A stretch of 64,000 nt of DNA from Haloechinothrix alba (GTDB lineage: Bacteria; Actinomycetota; Actinomycetes; Mycobacteriales; Pseudonocardiaceae). Below, piece after piece: positions 9,002 to 17,248 of the stretch. The notes beneath the pieces were generated by a model that searched no databases, was not told the DNA's origin, and saw nothing but the letters and a program-made list of their open reading frames with translations. The stretch lies in NCBI RefSeq assembly GCF_900188115.1, contig NZ_FZNW01000014.1, forward strand, positions 94,211 through 158,210. The letters run 5' to 3'. Position numbers and translations under genes: made by a program. Position 1 is the first letter of the stretch. Every line of letters begins with the position of its first letter.

Positions 9002-10222
9002 TCAGAATAGGCCGAAGCTGCTGACGCACCACGAGCCGCTGTCGCCTGCGACCATGAGGTTGCCTTCCGCGTCGCGCCCGCCGCGGGAACCGGCGAGGTT
9101 GACGCTGATCCAGTCCTCGAGTGCCATGTCCGGCTCGGAGCCGGAGATCGTCGCGTCGTCGGCGACCGCGCGTTCGATGGCGTCCTCGATCACGTCGGCG
9201 GCGTCGTCGCAGAGCATGTCGACCGCCGCACCGTCGTCCCCGTCGTTGATCGCGTCGACGAACTCCTCGATCGCGGCCATGCCCTCCTCGTCGGCCTCGA
9301 CGTTCGTGTCGCCGCCGGGCGCATCGCCCCCCGGTACGTCGTCGGCGGGACCGTCGTCGGGCGTGCCTGCCGGGTCCGCGGTGACCATGTCGTCGATGCA
9401 CCAGCCGTCCTCGTCGACGAGCACGAGTCGCAGGTTCACCGAGGACGCGCCGGTATCCGGGTCGGCCGCGACGTCGGATTCCAGGGCGATGGGCACGGTA
9501 GCCCCGTCGTCGGAGGTCTCGGCCGGTCCGGTGACGCTGATGTGCTCGTCGTTCGATGCCGAGTCGTCGATCAGTTGCTGGTCGATCTCCTTGCGCTGCG
9601 CGTAGCTCGAGTCGGTGCACATGACCGCGCGGGTGGCTTCGAGGTCGCGGTCGTTGACGGCGGTGGCGAACGACTCGGCGATCTCATCGGGGTCATCGCC
9701 GCTGAGGAAGAACCCCGGTGCGACGAACCCGGTGACCAGCAGGGCGGCAAGCGCGAGCACGCCGAGCCCGCCTGCCCCGAGGCCGACCCACAGGCCGGTG
9801 CGTTTCTTGGGGGGTGGTCCGGCGAACCCGGGGCCGTAGCCACCTCCGGGAGGCATACCCCCGGGAGGCATCCCACCCGGGGGCTGAGCACCCGGGTGGT
9901 AGCCGCCGGGCGGCGGGTAGCCACCCTGGCCGTACGGGTCGCCGTGACCCGGATAGCCACCCTGCTGGCCGAACCCGCCACCCGGTGGCTGTCCGGGTTG
10001 CTGCGGGTGGCCCCACTGCCCGTACTGATCGGGTTGCTGGGGATAGCCGCCCTGGCCGTAGGGGTACGGCTGCTGGCCGGGCCCGCCCGGTTGCGCCGGT
10101 CCTGGTTGTTGTGGCTGTCCCGGGTAACCACCGTGTTGGGGAGGACGTCCGTGCTGGCCGCCGCCGGCAGGCCCACCGTGATCGTGCGGATCGGGCTGTC
10201 CCGGCTGCGATGGATACGTCAT
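9002..10222 (-). CDS. Pro/Gly-rich single-pass membrane protein with two related extracellular domains
   Basis: The protein has 406 residues. The first roughly 145 are a Pro/Gly/Gln/Tyr-rich cytoplasmic segment with many PGG and YPQQPGQ-type repeats. One membrane helix follows ([21 protein letters not shown]). Outside, there are two copies of an alpha/beta domain of about 110 residues with conserved Cys (VMCTD, MLCDD, GWCID, SWCVS) that look like the NTF2/DUF4878-type lipoprotein-associated domains. I chose the ATG at 10222 because of a clean GGGGAGG six bases upstream. A broken third copy of the domain lies immediately downstream (8616-8936). The function is unknown; proteins of this layout often sit in actinobacterial cell-envelope loci. 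Confidence 0.75.
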   Translation of the reverse strand: MTYPSQPGQPDPHDHGGPAGGGQHGRPPQHGGYPGQPQQPGPAQPGGPGQQPYPYGQGGYPQQPDQYGQWGHPQQPGQPPGGGFGQQGGYPGHGDPYGQGGYPPPGGYHPGAQPPGGMPPGGMPPGGGYGPGFAGPPPKKRTGLWVGLGAGGLGVLALAALLVTGFVAPGFFLSGDDPDEIAESFATAVNDRDLEATRAVMCTDSSYAQRKEIDQQLIDDSASNDEHISVTGPAETSDDGATVPIALESDVAADPDTGASSVNLRLVLVDEDGWCIDDMVTADPAGTPDDGPADDVPGGDAPGGDTNVEADEEGMAAIEEFVDAINDGDDGAAVDMLCDDAADVIEDAIERAVADDATISGSEPDMALEDWISVNLAGSRGGRDAEGNLMVAGDSGSWCVSSFGLF

Positions 10223-10425
10223 ACGAGTCCTCCCCAAGAAGTCGTGTCGCTGCCGTGCTCATCCGGTGGGATGCGCCACGACGAGGTGACGTTCCATCGC
10301 CCGAGCCCGAGCACGCATCATGCCGCAGCCTATTCGACGTGTGCGACGCACCTGACCCGGTGTCGGCACCGCGGGGCTGTCACCGGTAAGCCCCTGGCGA
10401 CCGTCCCGGGTCGGCGGGTGGGCAG

Positions 10426-11283
10426 CTACCCCTTGGCGATGGCGCGGAGCTGGCTGCGCGTGCCGTTGAACTCGTTCTTGTCGATCGGGTCGTCGGTGTA
10501 CTGCCAGAACGAGTGGTAGTGCCAACCGGAAGGGAGATCGCCGACCCGGTCGGAGTAGCGCGCGATCCACAGCGGGGCTGTCTCGCCGAAGTCGTGCTCG
10601 TCCCCCACGCACTTCTCCCACCAGCTCGTCGAGGTGTAGAAGATCGGGTAGCGACCGGTGCGGTCGGCGTAGGTGTCGTGGAAGTCCTGGATCCAGTCGA
10701 CCATCTCCGACTCGGACTTGTCGTAGCAGTCTTCGCCGTACGGGTTGTACTCCAGGTCGGCCACCCCGGGAAGGGTCTTCCCGTCTCCACTCCACAGGCC
10801 ACCGTTGTCGATGAAGAAGTTCGCCTGGGCCGCGCCGCTGGAACGGTCCGGAAGGGCGAAGTGGTACGCGCCGCGGATCATCCCGACGTCGTACGACCCG
10901 TTGTACTGCTGGGTGAAGTACGGGTTCGTGTACCCGGTCCCCTCGGTGGCCTTCACGAAAGCGAACCGCTTGCCCTCGTCCCACCAGTACTCCCAGTCGA
11001 CGTCCCGCTGCCAACCGCTGACGTCGATCCCCAGGACGTCCGAGTCCCGTGAAGCGTCGGCCTCGCTCTCCTCGTCCGAGGTGGACTCGCGGTCGGACTT
11101 CTCGACTCGCTCGATCTGCGAGCCCATCGGAGTGCTGTGCGCGCGCACCTGCGCGTCCTTCTCGTCAGCCTCGTCAGCGGCGTGTGCAACCTGCTGGGCC
11201 GTCGAGCCGATCAACAGGGCGCACGTCGCCAGCACGCTTGTCAGCCTGCGTGGGCCGTGTCTCGGTACCGTACCGGATCTCAC
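10426..11283 (-). CDS. Secreted GH25-family lysozyme
   Basis: This 285-residue secreted muramidase belongs to glycoside hydrolase family 25 and cleaves peptidoglycan. It has an Arg-rich N-terminus, a hydrophobic stretch (LTSVLATCALLIGSTA) and an AHA signal-peptidase site. An acidic Ser/Glu-rich linker of about 50 residues follows before the catalytic barrel. The barrel starts at GIDVSGWQ, with the catalytic acid region VADLEYN near residue 170 and the FWQYT motif near the end. The start is GTG behind GGAGGG. The linker is longer than usual and may space the enzyme from the wall. Housekeeping wall turnover is likely; no phage genes are near. Confidence 0.88.
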   Translation of the reverse strand: MRSGTVPRHGPRRLTSVLATCALLIGSTAQQVAHAADEADEKDAQVRAHSTPMGSQIERVEKSDRESTSDEESEADASRDSDVLGIDVSGWQRDVDWEYWWDEGKRFAFVKATEGTGYTNPYFTQQYNGSYDVGMIRGAYHFALPDRSSGAAQANFFIDNGGLWSGDGKTLPGVADLEYNPYGEDCYDKSESEMVDWIQDFHDTYADRTGRYPIFYTSTSWWEKCVGDEHDFGETAPLWIARYSDRVGDLPSGWHYHSFWQYTDDPIDKNEFNGTRSQLRAIAKG

Positions 11284-11502
11284 GCTGATGCCCTCCCGGA
11301 TGCCGCGGTCTTGGTTGGCCTGGATACCCGGGTCGTCGTGCTGGTCTCACGGGGAGCAGGGGCAGCACACGACCCAAGATCCATTTTTCGCACAGCATCG
11401 CGGCTCGATCAGACCGGTTCGATCTATCGTGTGTCACTCGACCGAGGGGTGCTTACGGTGTGGCTACGTTGCCGCGCCGGGAGAGAGGTCTCGTCCGCCG
11501 GT

Positions 11503-12105
11503 TCAGCGCTGCTGCTCCGCGGACCGCAGCTGCCGTGCCGGCACCACGGCGGTGACCGCTTCGTGCGGGTTGATGGCCAGCGGATGGCCTGCGAGGAACG
11601 GCAGCAGCTGGCGGCCCGTGACCATCCGTGCTCCCGGCCAGTCCGCGGGAATCATCTCGCGGCTGGTGTAGGCGGGCACGACCACCCGGCCGGTGCGGTC
11701 GTAGAAACCGGTGAGGTGATCCTGCTGCGGAGCCATGGCGTAGACGTACAGCGTCGAGCGCAGGACGAGCGGCGGCAGCTCGGAAGCGGAACGGTGCTGC
11801 GCGTCGACCAGCTGCATGAGCTCTTCCAGCTCGCTCTGCGGTTCCGGGTAGCCCAACGCCTTCGGCGACGGGCGGTAGCTCTCGTTGGGGTGGAACGTCG
11901 CTCCTACCTCGCCGTCGCTGTCCACCGGGTACGAGCCCACCACAGCCCAGGACGGAACCGCCTCGTCCGCGTCGAAGGCCTCGTCTATCACGTTCAACCA
12001 GGTGTTCGGGTTGGCGCGGGCATGCGCGCGCATGGCTTCGGTGATGGGAGGTGCCGCCGGGGTGCGGCGTCGTGTCGTCCGCCCCGGCTCGTGTGACTGC
12101 GCCAA
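11503..12105 (-). CDS. Type VII secretion system-associated protein
   Basis: This 200-residue soluble protein matches the actinobacterial family annotated as type VII secretion system-associated. The block ITEAMRAHARANPNTWLNVIDEAFD, with its following PSWAVVGSYPVD and NESYRPSPKALG segments, is characteristic. The molecular role is not known. The start is a TTG at 12105; an internal ATG at residue 25 is possible but would clip the conserved block. No ESX core genes (eccC, WXG100 pair, mycosin) are near; the only other ESX-related genes in the window are about 38 kb away. The 219 bases between it and the lysozyme gene on the same strand hold nothing recognisable. Confidence 0.7.
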   Translation of the reverse strand: MAQSHEPGRTTRRRTPAAPPITEAMRAHARANPNTWLNVIDEAFDADEAVPSWAVVGSYPVDSDGEVGATFHPNESYRPSPKALGYPEPQSELEELMQLVDAQHRSASELPPLVLRSTLYVYAMAPQQDHLTGFYDRTGRVVVPAYTSREMIPADWPGARMVTGRQLLPFLAGHPLAINPHEAVTAVVPARQLRSAEQQR

Positions 12106-12251
12106 ATTCGCTCCCCGGTTCCGGCGTGACGTCGGTTACTCGGTCATCGTAGAGGGTTGGTGACCGCCGGACGCATCCGGCGATCGCGTGGCGCACCCGC
12201 CTTCGGGCGACGAACGATCCTGGACGGGCGAGCGCCTGTCCCAGCACCGCT

Positions 12252-12313
12252 GGGCTGCCATCACTGGGCTGCGGTCACTGGGCTGCCATCACTAGGCTGC
12301 CATCACTAGGCTG
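12252..12313 (+). repeat. 14-bp tandem repeat, 4.4 copies
   Basis: Four consecutive 14-base units of the form GGGCTGCCATCACT run from 12252 to 12307. Unit 2 has GCGGTC in place of GCCATC and unit 4 begins with A; a partial fifth unit follows. The array ends directly at the Shine-Dalgarno GGGAG of the sterol-carrier gene, which starts at 12319. It is too short and has no spacers, so it is not a CRISPR. Confidence 0.85.
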
Positions 12314-12318
12314 GGAGC

Positions 12319-12702
12319 GTGGCATCGACGAAGCGCGCCCCGGATCCCGGCGCGGTACGCCAAGCACTCGCCGGGATGTCCGGCTGGCTCGATGGCACAG
12401 CGGACCAACCGGCGCGGGCGGAACTCGGCGAGGCCGTCCGGCTGAGCCTGCGCTCGCTGGAGCATCGCGCCCCCGGACGCAGCGTCGAGGTGCGGGTTCC
12501 CCCGTTCGCGGCGGTCCAGTGCCTCGACGGGCCACGGCACACCAGGGGAACCCCGCCCAACGTGGTCGAGACCGACCCGCGGACGTGGCTGGAGCTCGCG
12601 TCGGGCCGGCTGGCGTGGGACGAGGTCGTGCGCGACGGCCGGGTCAGTGTTTCCGGCAACCGCGCCGACCTGTCCACCCTGCTGCCCCTTGTGCCTGCCT
12701 GA
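12319..12702 (+). CDS. Sterol carrier family protein
   Basis: This 127-residue protein has the SCP2-like fold seen in the actinobacterial sterol-carrier family protein usually found close to purF; Mycobacterium tuberculosis has a similar gene beside purF. It has no signal peptide and is probably cytosolic. The core is RSVEVRVPPFAAVQCLDGP followed by NVVETDPRTWLELASGRLAW and a final VSGNRADLSTLLPLVP, a typical SCP2 ending. The GTG start follows GGGAG. Its leader carries the 14-bp repeat array. The ligand is unknown. Confidence 0.8.
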   Translation: MASTKRAPDPGAVRQALAGMSGWLDGTADQPARAELGEAVRLSLRSLEHRAPGRSVEVRVPPFAAVQCLDGPRHTRGTPPNVVETDPRTWLELASGRLAWDEVVRDGRVSVSGNRADLSTLLPLVPA

Positions 12703-12720
12703 ACGAGCCCGCCCGGCGCG

Positions 12721-13557
12721 TCAGGGCTTGCGCGCGACCCCGCCCGCGATGCAGTGCGACACCTGGCTCGGCTCTCCGAGCATCGGCCCGTCCGGCCACC
12801 ACTCGAAGCACTTGGCGACTCCGGGTTCGACCATTTCCAAGCCGTTGAACAGCTCCTCGATCTGGCGCCTGGTGCGGAACGTTCCGGAGCCCATCGGGCT
12901 GTGCCGGAATACCTCCTCCATCCTGCGGGCCACCTCGCTGTGCTCGTTCTCCGGGTCGAGGAAGTGGCTGATCGCCACGTACGAACCGGAAGGCAGCGCG
13001 TCGATGTACTCCCGCATGATCTCGGCAGGGCGGTCCTCCGGACCCTCGAAGTGGTGCAATGTGCCGAGCTGGAGGAAGGCGAGCGGCTCGGTGAAGTCGA
13101 TGTGCTTGCGGACGACTTCGTCCTCGAGGACGGACTGCGGGTCGAAAATGTCCGCAGGAGAGAAGTGCGTCAGGTCGTTCTCCTCGAGAAGGGCACGACC
13201 GTGTGCGAGTACCACCGGGTCGTTGTCGATGTAGACCACACGCGCGTCCGGGTTGGTGCGCTGCACGGCCTGGTGGATGTTCTCGGCAGTCGGCAGGCCG
13301 GAGCCGCAGTCGAGGAACTGGTTGATGCCGGTCTGGCGCGCCAGGAAGCGGCAGACGCGAATCAGGAACGCCCGGTTGTCCTGCGCGAGCTCCTGGGCTT
13401 CCGGGGCCTTGGCCTGTACGCCGTGGAAGACCTCGCGGTCGATCTGGTAGTTGTCCTTGCCCCCCAGGAAGGCGTCGTAGACGCGCGCGATGCTGGCTCG
13501 CGTCGGATCAACCCCTACCGGAACGCGCTCGTCGGACTGGGATGACGTGCTAGTCAT
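12721..13557 (-). CDS. SAM-dependent methyltransferase, Methyltransf_19 (DUF574) family
   Basis: This 278-residue protein belongs to the large actinomycete family of SAM-dependent methyltransferases PF04672. Signatures are the N-terminal PTRASIARVYDAFLGGKDNYQIDRE, the SAM site FLDCGSGLPTAENIHQ near residue 80, and the YIDNDPVVLAHGRALL strand. Physiological substrates are unknown for this family. In actinomycetes these genes often neighbour Scr1-type helix-turn-helix regulators and DUF397 genes, and here one starts divergently 190 bases away. The shared intergenic region carries candidate operators, so co-regulation is plausible. Confidence 0.88.
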   Translation of the reverse strand: MTSTSSQSDERVPVGVDPTRASIARVYDAFLGGKDNYQIDREVFHGVQAKAPEAQELAQDNRAFLIRVCRFLARQTGINQFLDCGSGLPTAENIHQAVQRTNPDARVVYIDNDPVVLAHGRALLEENDLTHFSPADIFDPQSVLEDEVVRKHIDFTEPLAFLQLGTLHHFEGPEDRPAEIMREYIDALPSGSYVAISHFLDPENEHSEVARRMEEVFRHSPMGSGTFRTRRQIEELFNGLEMVEPGVAKCFEWWPDGPMLGEPSQVSHCIAGGVARKP

Positions 13558-13617
13558 CGAACACCTCGCTAGGCTTCGTCGTATCGCAGATCACACATAG
13601 GGTAGTGGTAAGCCTAC

Positions 13618-13702
13618 GTGCAATGTGCACCCGTACGGGAGGCTTGTCGCACGGAACGACCAACGGTGTGTGATTGGTCGATTGCGCTGCGCGTAGTACA
13701 CT
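13618..13702 (+). promoter_or_regulatory. Divergent promoter/operator region of the Scr1-type regulator
   Basis: A sigma-70-like promoter reads TTGGTC (13674-13679), a 17-base spacer and TACACT (13697-13702), pointing at the regulator gene at 13747. The -35 box is the right arm of a perfect 6-bp inverted repeat GACCAA/TTGGTC (left arm 13658-13663). A second dyad, GTGCA-ATG-TGCAC, lies at 13618-13630, nearer to the divergent methyltransferase. Autoregulation through these dyads is inferred, not shown. Confidence 0.45.
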
Positions 13703-13746
13703 CCGTGGGGTTATTAGCCTGACCTGCGACGACACGAGGGTGCGAT

Positions 13747-14658
13747 ATGACTTCTTCGGCGCGCGGTGCTTCTCCTGGGGATTCCTCCGGCAATTCGTCC
13801 GGGGCCGAGTCCGGCGGCGCTCCGACGGCGCGGCGAATGATCCTCGGTGCGTGGCTGCGCAAGCTACGCGAGGAGATGGGTATCACGCGTGCGGCCGCCG
13901 GCGAACAGATCCGCGGTTCCGAGTCCAAGATGAGCCGCCTCGAGCTGGGCCGTGTCGGCTTCAAGAAGCGCGATGTCCTCGACCTGCTCACCGTCTACGG
14001 GGTGCATGATCCCGACGAGCGCAAGATGTACGAGGACATGGTCGACCAGTGCAACCAGCCCGGGTGGTGGCAGGGCTACACCGAGGTCATCCCGTCGTGG
14101 TTCAGTGCATACGTCGGGCTGGAGGAAGTGGCCTCGCGAATTCAGAGTTTCGAGCTGCAGTTCGTGCCCGGCCTGCTGCAGACGGAGGACTATGCGCGGG
14201 CTGTCGTCTGCAACGCGCGTAGCGGTATGACCGAAGGGGAGATCGACGAGCGCGTCGCGCTGCGCGTGCGCCGCCAGAAACTGCTGGCGCGTCCGGACGC
14301 TCCCCGGTTCTGGTGCGTGATCGACGAGTCCGTGCTGCACCGGCCGATCGGCGGCCGCAAGGTACTGCGGGGTCAGATCGACGCGTTGCTCGAGCTGACC
14401 ACCATGCCGCACATCACGCTGCAGGTGTTGCCGTACGACCGCAGCGGGCAGGCCGTGGAGGGCGCGTTCTCGTTGCTGCGGTTCGCCGAGCCCGAGCTGC
14501 CGGACGTGGCCTACGTCGAGTACCTCACCGGCGCGCACTATATCGAGCGGCTCGACGAGCTCGAGGTCTACGCTCGAGCGCTGGACCGCCTCGCCGTCGA
14601 CGCCGAGACCCCGGAGCAGAGCCGCCAGATGCTGTCCAAGGTCCGCGTGCAGACCTGA
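13747..14658 (+). CDS. Scr1/WhiJ-family helix-turn-helix regulator (XRE N-terminus, DUF5753 C-terminus)
   Basis: This 303-residue DNA-binding protein has a helix-turn-helix of the XRE type at about residues 32-90 (LRKLREEMGITRAAAGEQIRGSESKMSRLELG). The DUF5753 domain follows (FELQFVPGLLQTEDYARAVV through the EGAFSLLRF and DVAYVEYLTGAHYIER segments). This architecture is the Scr1/WhiJ family of Streptomyces, which acts with a small DUF397 partner that counteracts DNA binding, somewhat like a toxin-antitoxin pair. The DUF397 gene is directly downstream at 14899. A 30-residue Ser/Gly-rich N-terminal extension precedes the DNA-binding domain. It probably controls itself, the DUF397 gene and perhaps the divergent methyltransferase. 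Confidence 0.88.
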   Translation: MTSSARGASPGDSSGNSSGAESGGAPTARRMILGAWLRKLREEMGITRAAAGEQIRGSESKMSRLELGRVGFKKRDVLDLLTVYGVHDPDERKMYEDMVDQCNQPGWWQGYTEVIPSWFSAYVGLEEVASRIQSFELQFVPGLLQTEDYARAVVCNARSGMTEGEIDERVALRVRRQKLLARPDAPRFWCVIDESVLHRPIGGRKVLRGQIDALLELTTMPHITLQVLPYDRSGQAVEGAFSLLRFAEPELPDVAYVEYLTGAHYIERLDELEVYARALDRLAVDAETPEQSRQMLSKVRVQT

Positions 14659-14793
14659 TTCCCCGGTGCCCGCGTATCCGGTCGGTCCGTGCGTCTCAGT
14701 TACCGAGCGCGTCCGGATGCTCCGGTAGGGACAACGGCAATCGCGATCGTTGTCACCCGTATCAGTGATTGATGACGAGCTGCCCGTACGGCG

Positions 14794-14863
14794 TCTGCAT
14801 GTGCATTCACATTTGCATGATCGACTGCTACGGTCCGGCTGCAATGGAACGTGCACATGCAGA
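14794..14863 (+). promoter_or_regulatory. Promoter framed by a 12-bp inverted repeat, upstream of DUF397 gene
   Basis: A promoter-like pair TTCACA (14806-14811), 17 bases, TACGGT (14829-14834) lies between two arms of a perfect 12-bp inverted repeat. The left arm is TCTGCATGTGCA (14794-14805), abutting the -35 box. The right arm is TGCACATGCAGA (14852-14863). TGCA tetramers occur repeatedly around it. The layout is that of an operator, most likely for the Scr1-type regulator encoded just upstream. Confidence 0.5.
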
Positions 14864-14898
14864 TGCACCCTTACTATTCGGGGAAAGTGGGGTCGTCG

Positions 14899-15135
14899 AT
14901 GACGGCGGTTGTCAACGGCATGTCGGCTCGGGAACTGGCGGGAGTCGAGTGGCGCAAGAGCGCACGGAGTGGCGCGCAGGGTAACTGCGTGGAGTTCGCC
15001 CGGCTCGACTCGGGCGACTTCGCGGTACGCAACTCGCGTCATCCGGACGGGCCCGCGCTCGTCTACACCCGGGAAGAGATGGTCGCGTTCCTCGCGGGTG
15101 CGAAAGACGGTGAGTTCGATGACGTTCTCGGCTGA
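14899..15135 (+). CDS. DUF397 domain-containing protein
   Basis: This 78-residue protein consists almost entirely of the DUF397 domain: GVEWRKSARSGAQGNCVEFARL, VAVRNSRHPDGPALVYTREEMVAFL (here with FAVRN) and the acidic tail. These small proteins are partners of Scr1/WhiJ-type regulators and oppose their DNA binding. An earlier in-frame GTG at 14851 exists, but it lies in the right arm of the upstream inverted repeat and would add a Met/His-rich tail not found in the family. I therefore prefer the ATG at 14899. The stop lies inside the next gene (overlap of 17 bases), so the two are translated together. Confidence 0.85.
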   Translation: MTAVVNGMSARELAGVEWRKSARSGAQGNCVEFARLDSGDFAVRNSRHPDGPALVYTREEMVAFLAGAKDGEFDDVLG

Positions 15136-15589
15136 CACCACGGCCCCGCCCGCCGAGGCCCGGGGAGTGGAAGAACGCCTGCACGAGCTGATCTCGCGCG
15201 GGTACCAGTTCGTGCACCCGACAGACGCCGACGGCGCTGTCGTGGCCGTGGTCGGGGTGCGCGTGCACGACGACGTCGTGGACGTGGTCAAGCTGCACGC
15301 CGAGAACGACGTGCATGCCGTTCGGATGCCGGGTGACGAAGCAGACATCATGGCACCAGGCACAGTGCTGTGGCAGTCCACCGGCACGGTGCACGAGGTG
15401 CTCGACAAGCTGATCGCACTGCCGGACGAGTACCCCTCCGGCGCGCCGGCGAGCAGCGGAGAGGCCGGAGTCAGCGGCTGCTGGGTTCCGGTCGGGTCGG
15501 GTACCTCGACGTGGCTGCGCAAGTCCGGCGGCAAGTCCGGCGGCAAGTCCGGCGGCGACTCCGGCGGTAGATCCGGCCTGTCCGGTTAG
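15119..15589 (+). CDS. Conserved hypothetical protein with Lys-Ser-Gly-Gly repeat tail
   Basis: This 156-residue protein overlaps the DUF397 gene. The first roughly 100 residues form a soluble alpha/beta domain (RLHELISRGYQFVHPTDADG, VVGVRVHDDVVDVVKLHAEND, RMPGDEADIMAPGTVLW). The C-terminus is low-complexity, built from a 12-base repeat AAGTCCGGCGGC (15521-15556 and a degenerate fourth copy) that gives KSGG units. No enzyme motif is visible. Overlap with the DUF397 gene suggests it is a third component of the Scr1 module. A small GC-rich hairpin (GCCCC/GGGGC) follows the stop codon. Confidence 0.65.
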   Translation: MTFSADTTAPPAEARGVEERLHELISRGYQFVHPTDADGAVVAVVGVRVHDDVVDVVKLHAENDVHAVRMPGDEADIMAPGTVLWQSTGTVHEVLDKLIALPDEYPSGAPASSGEAGVSGCWVPVGSGTSTWLRKSGGKSGGKSGGDSGGRSGLSG

Positions 15590-15698
15590 CCCCTTTCGTC
15601 GGGGCAGGCGCACGCGTTGTGGCCTTGTCCCGCGGGGCGGTGGATACGTAACGGCTACACTGACGGTGCACGTCCGTCGTTCTCGCGGGAGCCCTGAG

Positions 15699-17222
15699 GT
15701 GTCACAACCCGACCCTGACGATTTGACCGCTGACCACGGACCTCGTGAGGAGTGCGGGGTATTCGGCGCGTGGGCGCCCGGCGAGGAGGTCGCCAAGCTC
15801 ACCTACTACGGCCTGTACGCCCTGCAACACCGCGGCCAGGAAGCTGCGGGCATCTCCGTCTCGGACGGCTCGCAGATCGTGGTGTACAAGGACCTCGGCC
15901 TGGTCAGCCAGGTTTTCGACGAGCAGGTGCTGTGCTCGCTGAACGGTCACGTCGCGGTCGGCCACTGCCGGTACTCCACGACCGGGGGCGGCAACTGGCA
16001 GAACGCGCAACCGACGTTCTGCACAACCGACACCGGAAGCGGCATCACACTCGCGCACAACGGCAACCTGGTGAACACCGCCGAGCTCGCCGACCATGCG
16101 CGCGACCTGGGGTTGTTCCGGAAGGACGCCGCCACGACAGATTCCGGGGTGCTCAGCGCGTTGCTGGCGCACGCGGCCACGGACAAGGGGGTCGAGGGGG
16201 CGGCCCAGGAACTGTTCCCGACCGTCCGCGGTGCGTTCAGCCTGGTGTTCTCGGACGAGAACACCCTCTACGCGGCGCGTGACCCGCACGGAGTGCGCCC
16301 GCTCGTGCTCGGCCGGCTGGAGCGCGGCTGGGTTGTTGCCAGCGAGACCGCAGCGCTGGACATCGTCGGCGCATCGTTCGTGCGCGAGGTCGAGCCCGGC
16401 GAACTGCTTGCCATCGACGCCAGCGGGCTGCGCTCCTCGCGGTTCGCGAACCCCGAGCCGAAGGGGTGCGTCTTCGAGTACGTCTACCTCGCGCGTCCTG
16501 ACACGACCATCTCGGGGCGCAGCGTGCACGCCACCCGGGTGGACATCGGGCGCAGGCTGGCTGAGGAACATCCCGCCGACGGGGATGTGGTGATTCCCGT
16601 CCCGGAGTCCGGTACGCCCGCGGCGATCGGTTACGCGCAGGCCTCCGGTATCCCGTACGGCTCCGGCCTTGTGAAGAACGCCTATGTCGGCCGCACATTC
16701 ATCGAGCCTTCCCAGACCATCCGGCAGCTCGGTATCCGGCTCAAGCTGAACCCGTTGCGCGAGGTCATCCGGGGCAAGCGGCTGATCGTGGTGGACGACT
16801 CGATCGTGCGCGGCAACACGCAGCGCGCCCTGGTGCGGATGCTACGCGAGGCGGGTGCGGTCGAGGTACACGTGCGGATCGCGTCCCCGCCGGTGCGCTG
16901 GCCGTGCTTCTACGGCATCGACTTCGCCTCGCGCGCCGAGCTCATCGGCAACGGTCTGGACAACGAGGGGATCCGCCGTTCGATCGGGGCCGACTCGCTC
17001 GGTTACGTCTCCCTCGAGGAGCTCATCGCCGCATCGGAGCAGCCCCGTTCCCGGCTGTGCGCGGCGTGCTTCGACGGTGAGTACCCCATCGCGATCCCCG
17101 AGGACGAGCTGATCGGCAAGCACGTGCTGGAAGGGCTCGACCCCGATGTGGCCGACCAGGGGTCGTCGCCCGCCGCCACGCAGCAGGGCTATGGTGCGCA
17201 CGACGCTGTGCAGCGTCCCTAG
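15699..17222 (+). CDS. purF: Amidophosphoribosyltransferase PurF
   Basis: This is glutamine PRPP amidotransferase, the first committed step of purine synthesis. It has 507 residues from the GTG at 15699, which follows GGGAG with suitable spacing; an upstream GTG at 15666 has no such site. The N-terminal glutaminase domain begins after a short propeptide: Cys19 in EECGVFGAW should become the N-terminal nucleophile after cleavage. RGQEAAG and the glutamine-binding HNGNLVN follow. The PRPP-binding motif VVDDSIVRGNTQ is near residue 365, and C-terminal Cys residues of the CAACFDGEYP type may bind an Fe-S cluster. purM follows 26 bases later. A TACACT box at 15656-15661 may be its -10 element. Confidence 0.96.
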   Translation: MSQPDPDDLTADHGPREECGVFGAWAPGEEVAKLTYYGLYALQHRGQEAAGISVSDGSQIVVYKDLGLVSQVFDEQVLCSLNGHVAVGHCRYSTTGGGNWQNAQPTFCTTDTGSGITLAHNGNLVNTAELADHARDLGLFRKDAATTDSGVLSALLAHAATDKGVEGAAQELFPTVRGAFSLVFSDENTLYAARDPHGVRPLVLGRLERGWVVASETAALDIVGASFVREVEPGELLAIDASGLRSSRFANPEPKGCVFEYVYLARPDTTISGRSVHATRVDIGRRLAEEHPADGDVVIPVPESGTPAAIGYAQASGIPYGSGLVKNAYVGRTFIEPSQTIRQLGIRLKLNPLREVIRGKRLIVVDDSIVRGNTQRALVRMLREAGAVEVHVRIASPPVRWPCFYGIDFASRAELIGNGLDNEGIRRSIGADSLGYVSLEELIAASEQPRSRLCAACFDGEYPIAIPEDELIGKHVLEGLDPDVADQGSSPAATQQGYGAHDAVQRP

Positions 17223-17248
17223 CGTGTCGTTGAACGGAACGGAGCATC

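Noticed and set aside
10426..11283. GH25 lysozyme as a sign of a prophage
   Set aside because: It has its own signal peptide, and no holin, tail or integrase genes are near.
12252..12313. Possible CRISPR-like array
   Set aside because: Units are 14 bases and directly adjacent, with no spacers or cas genes.
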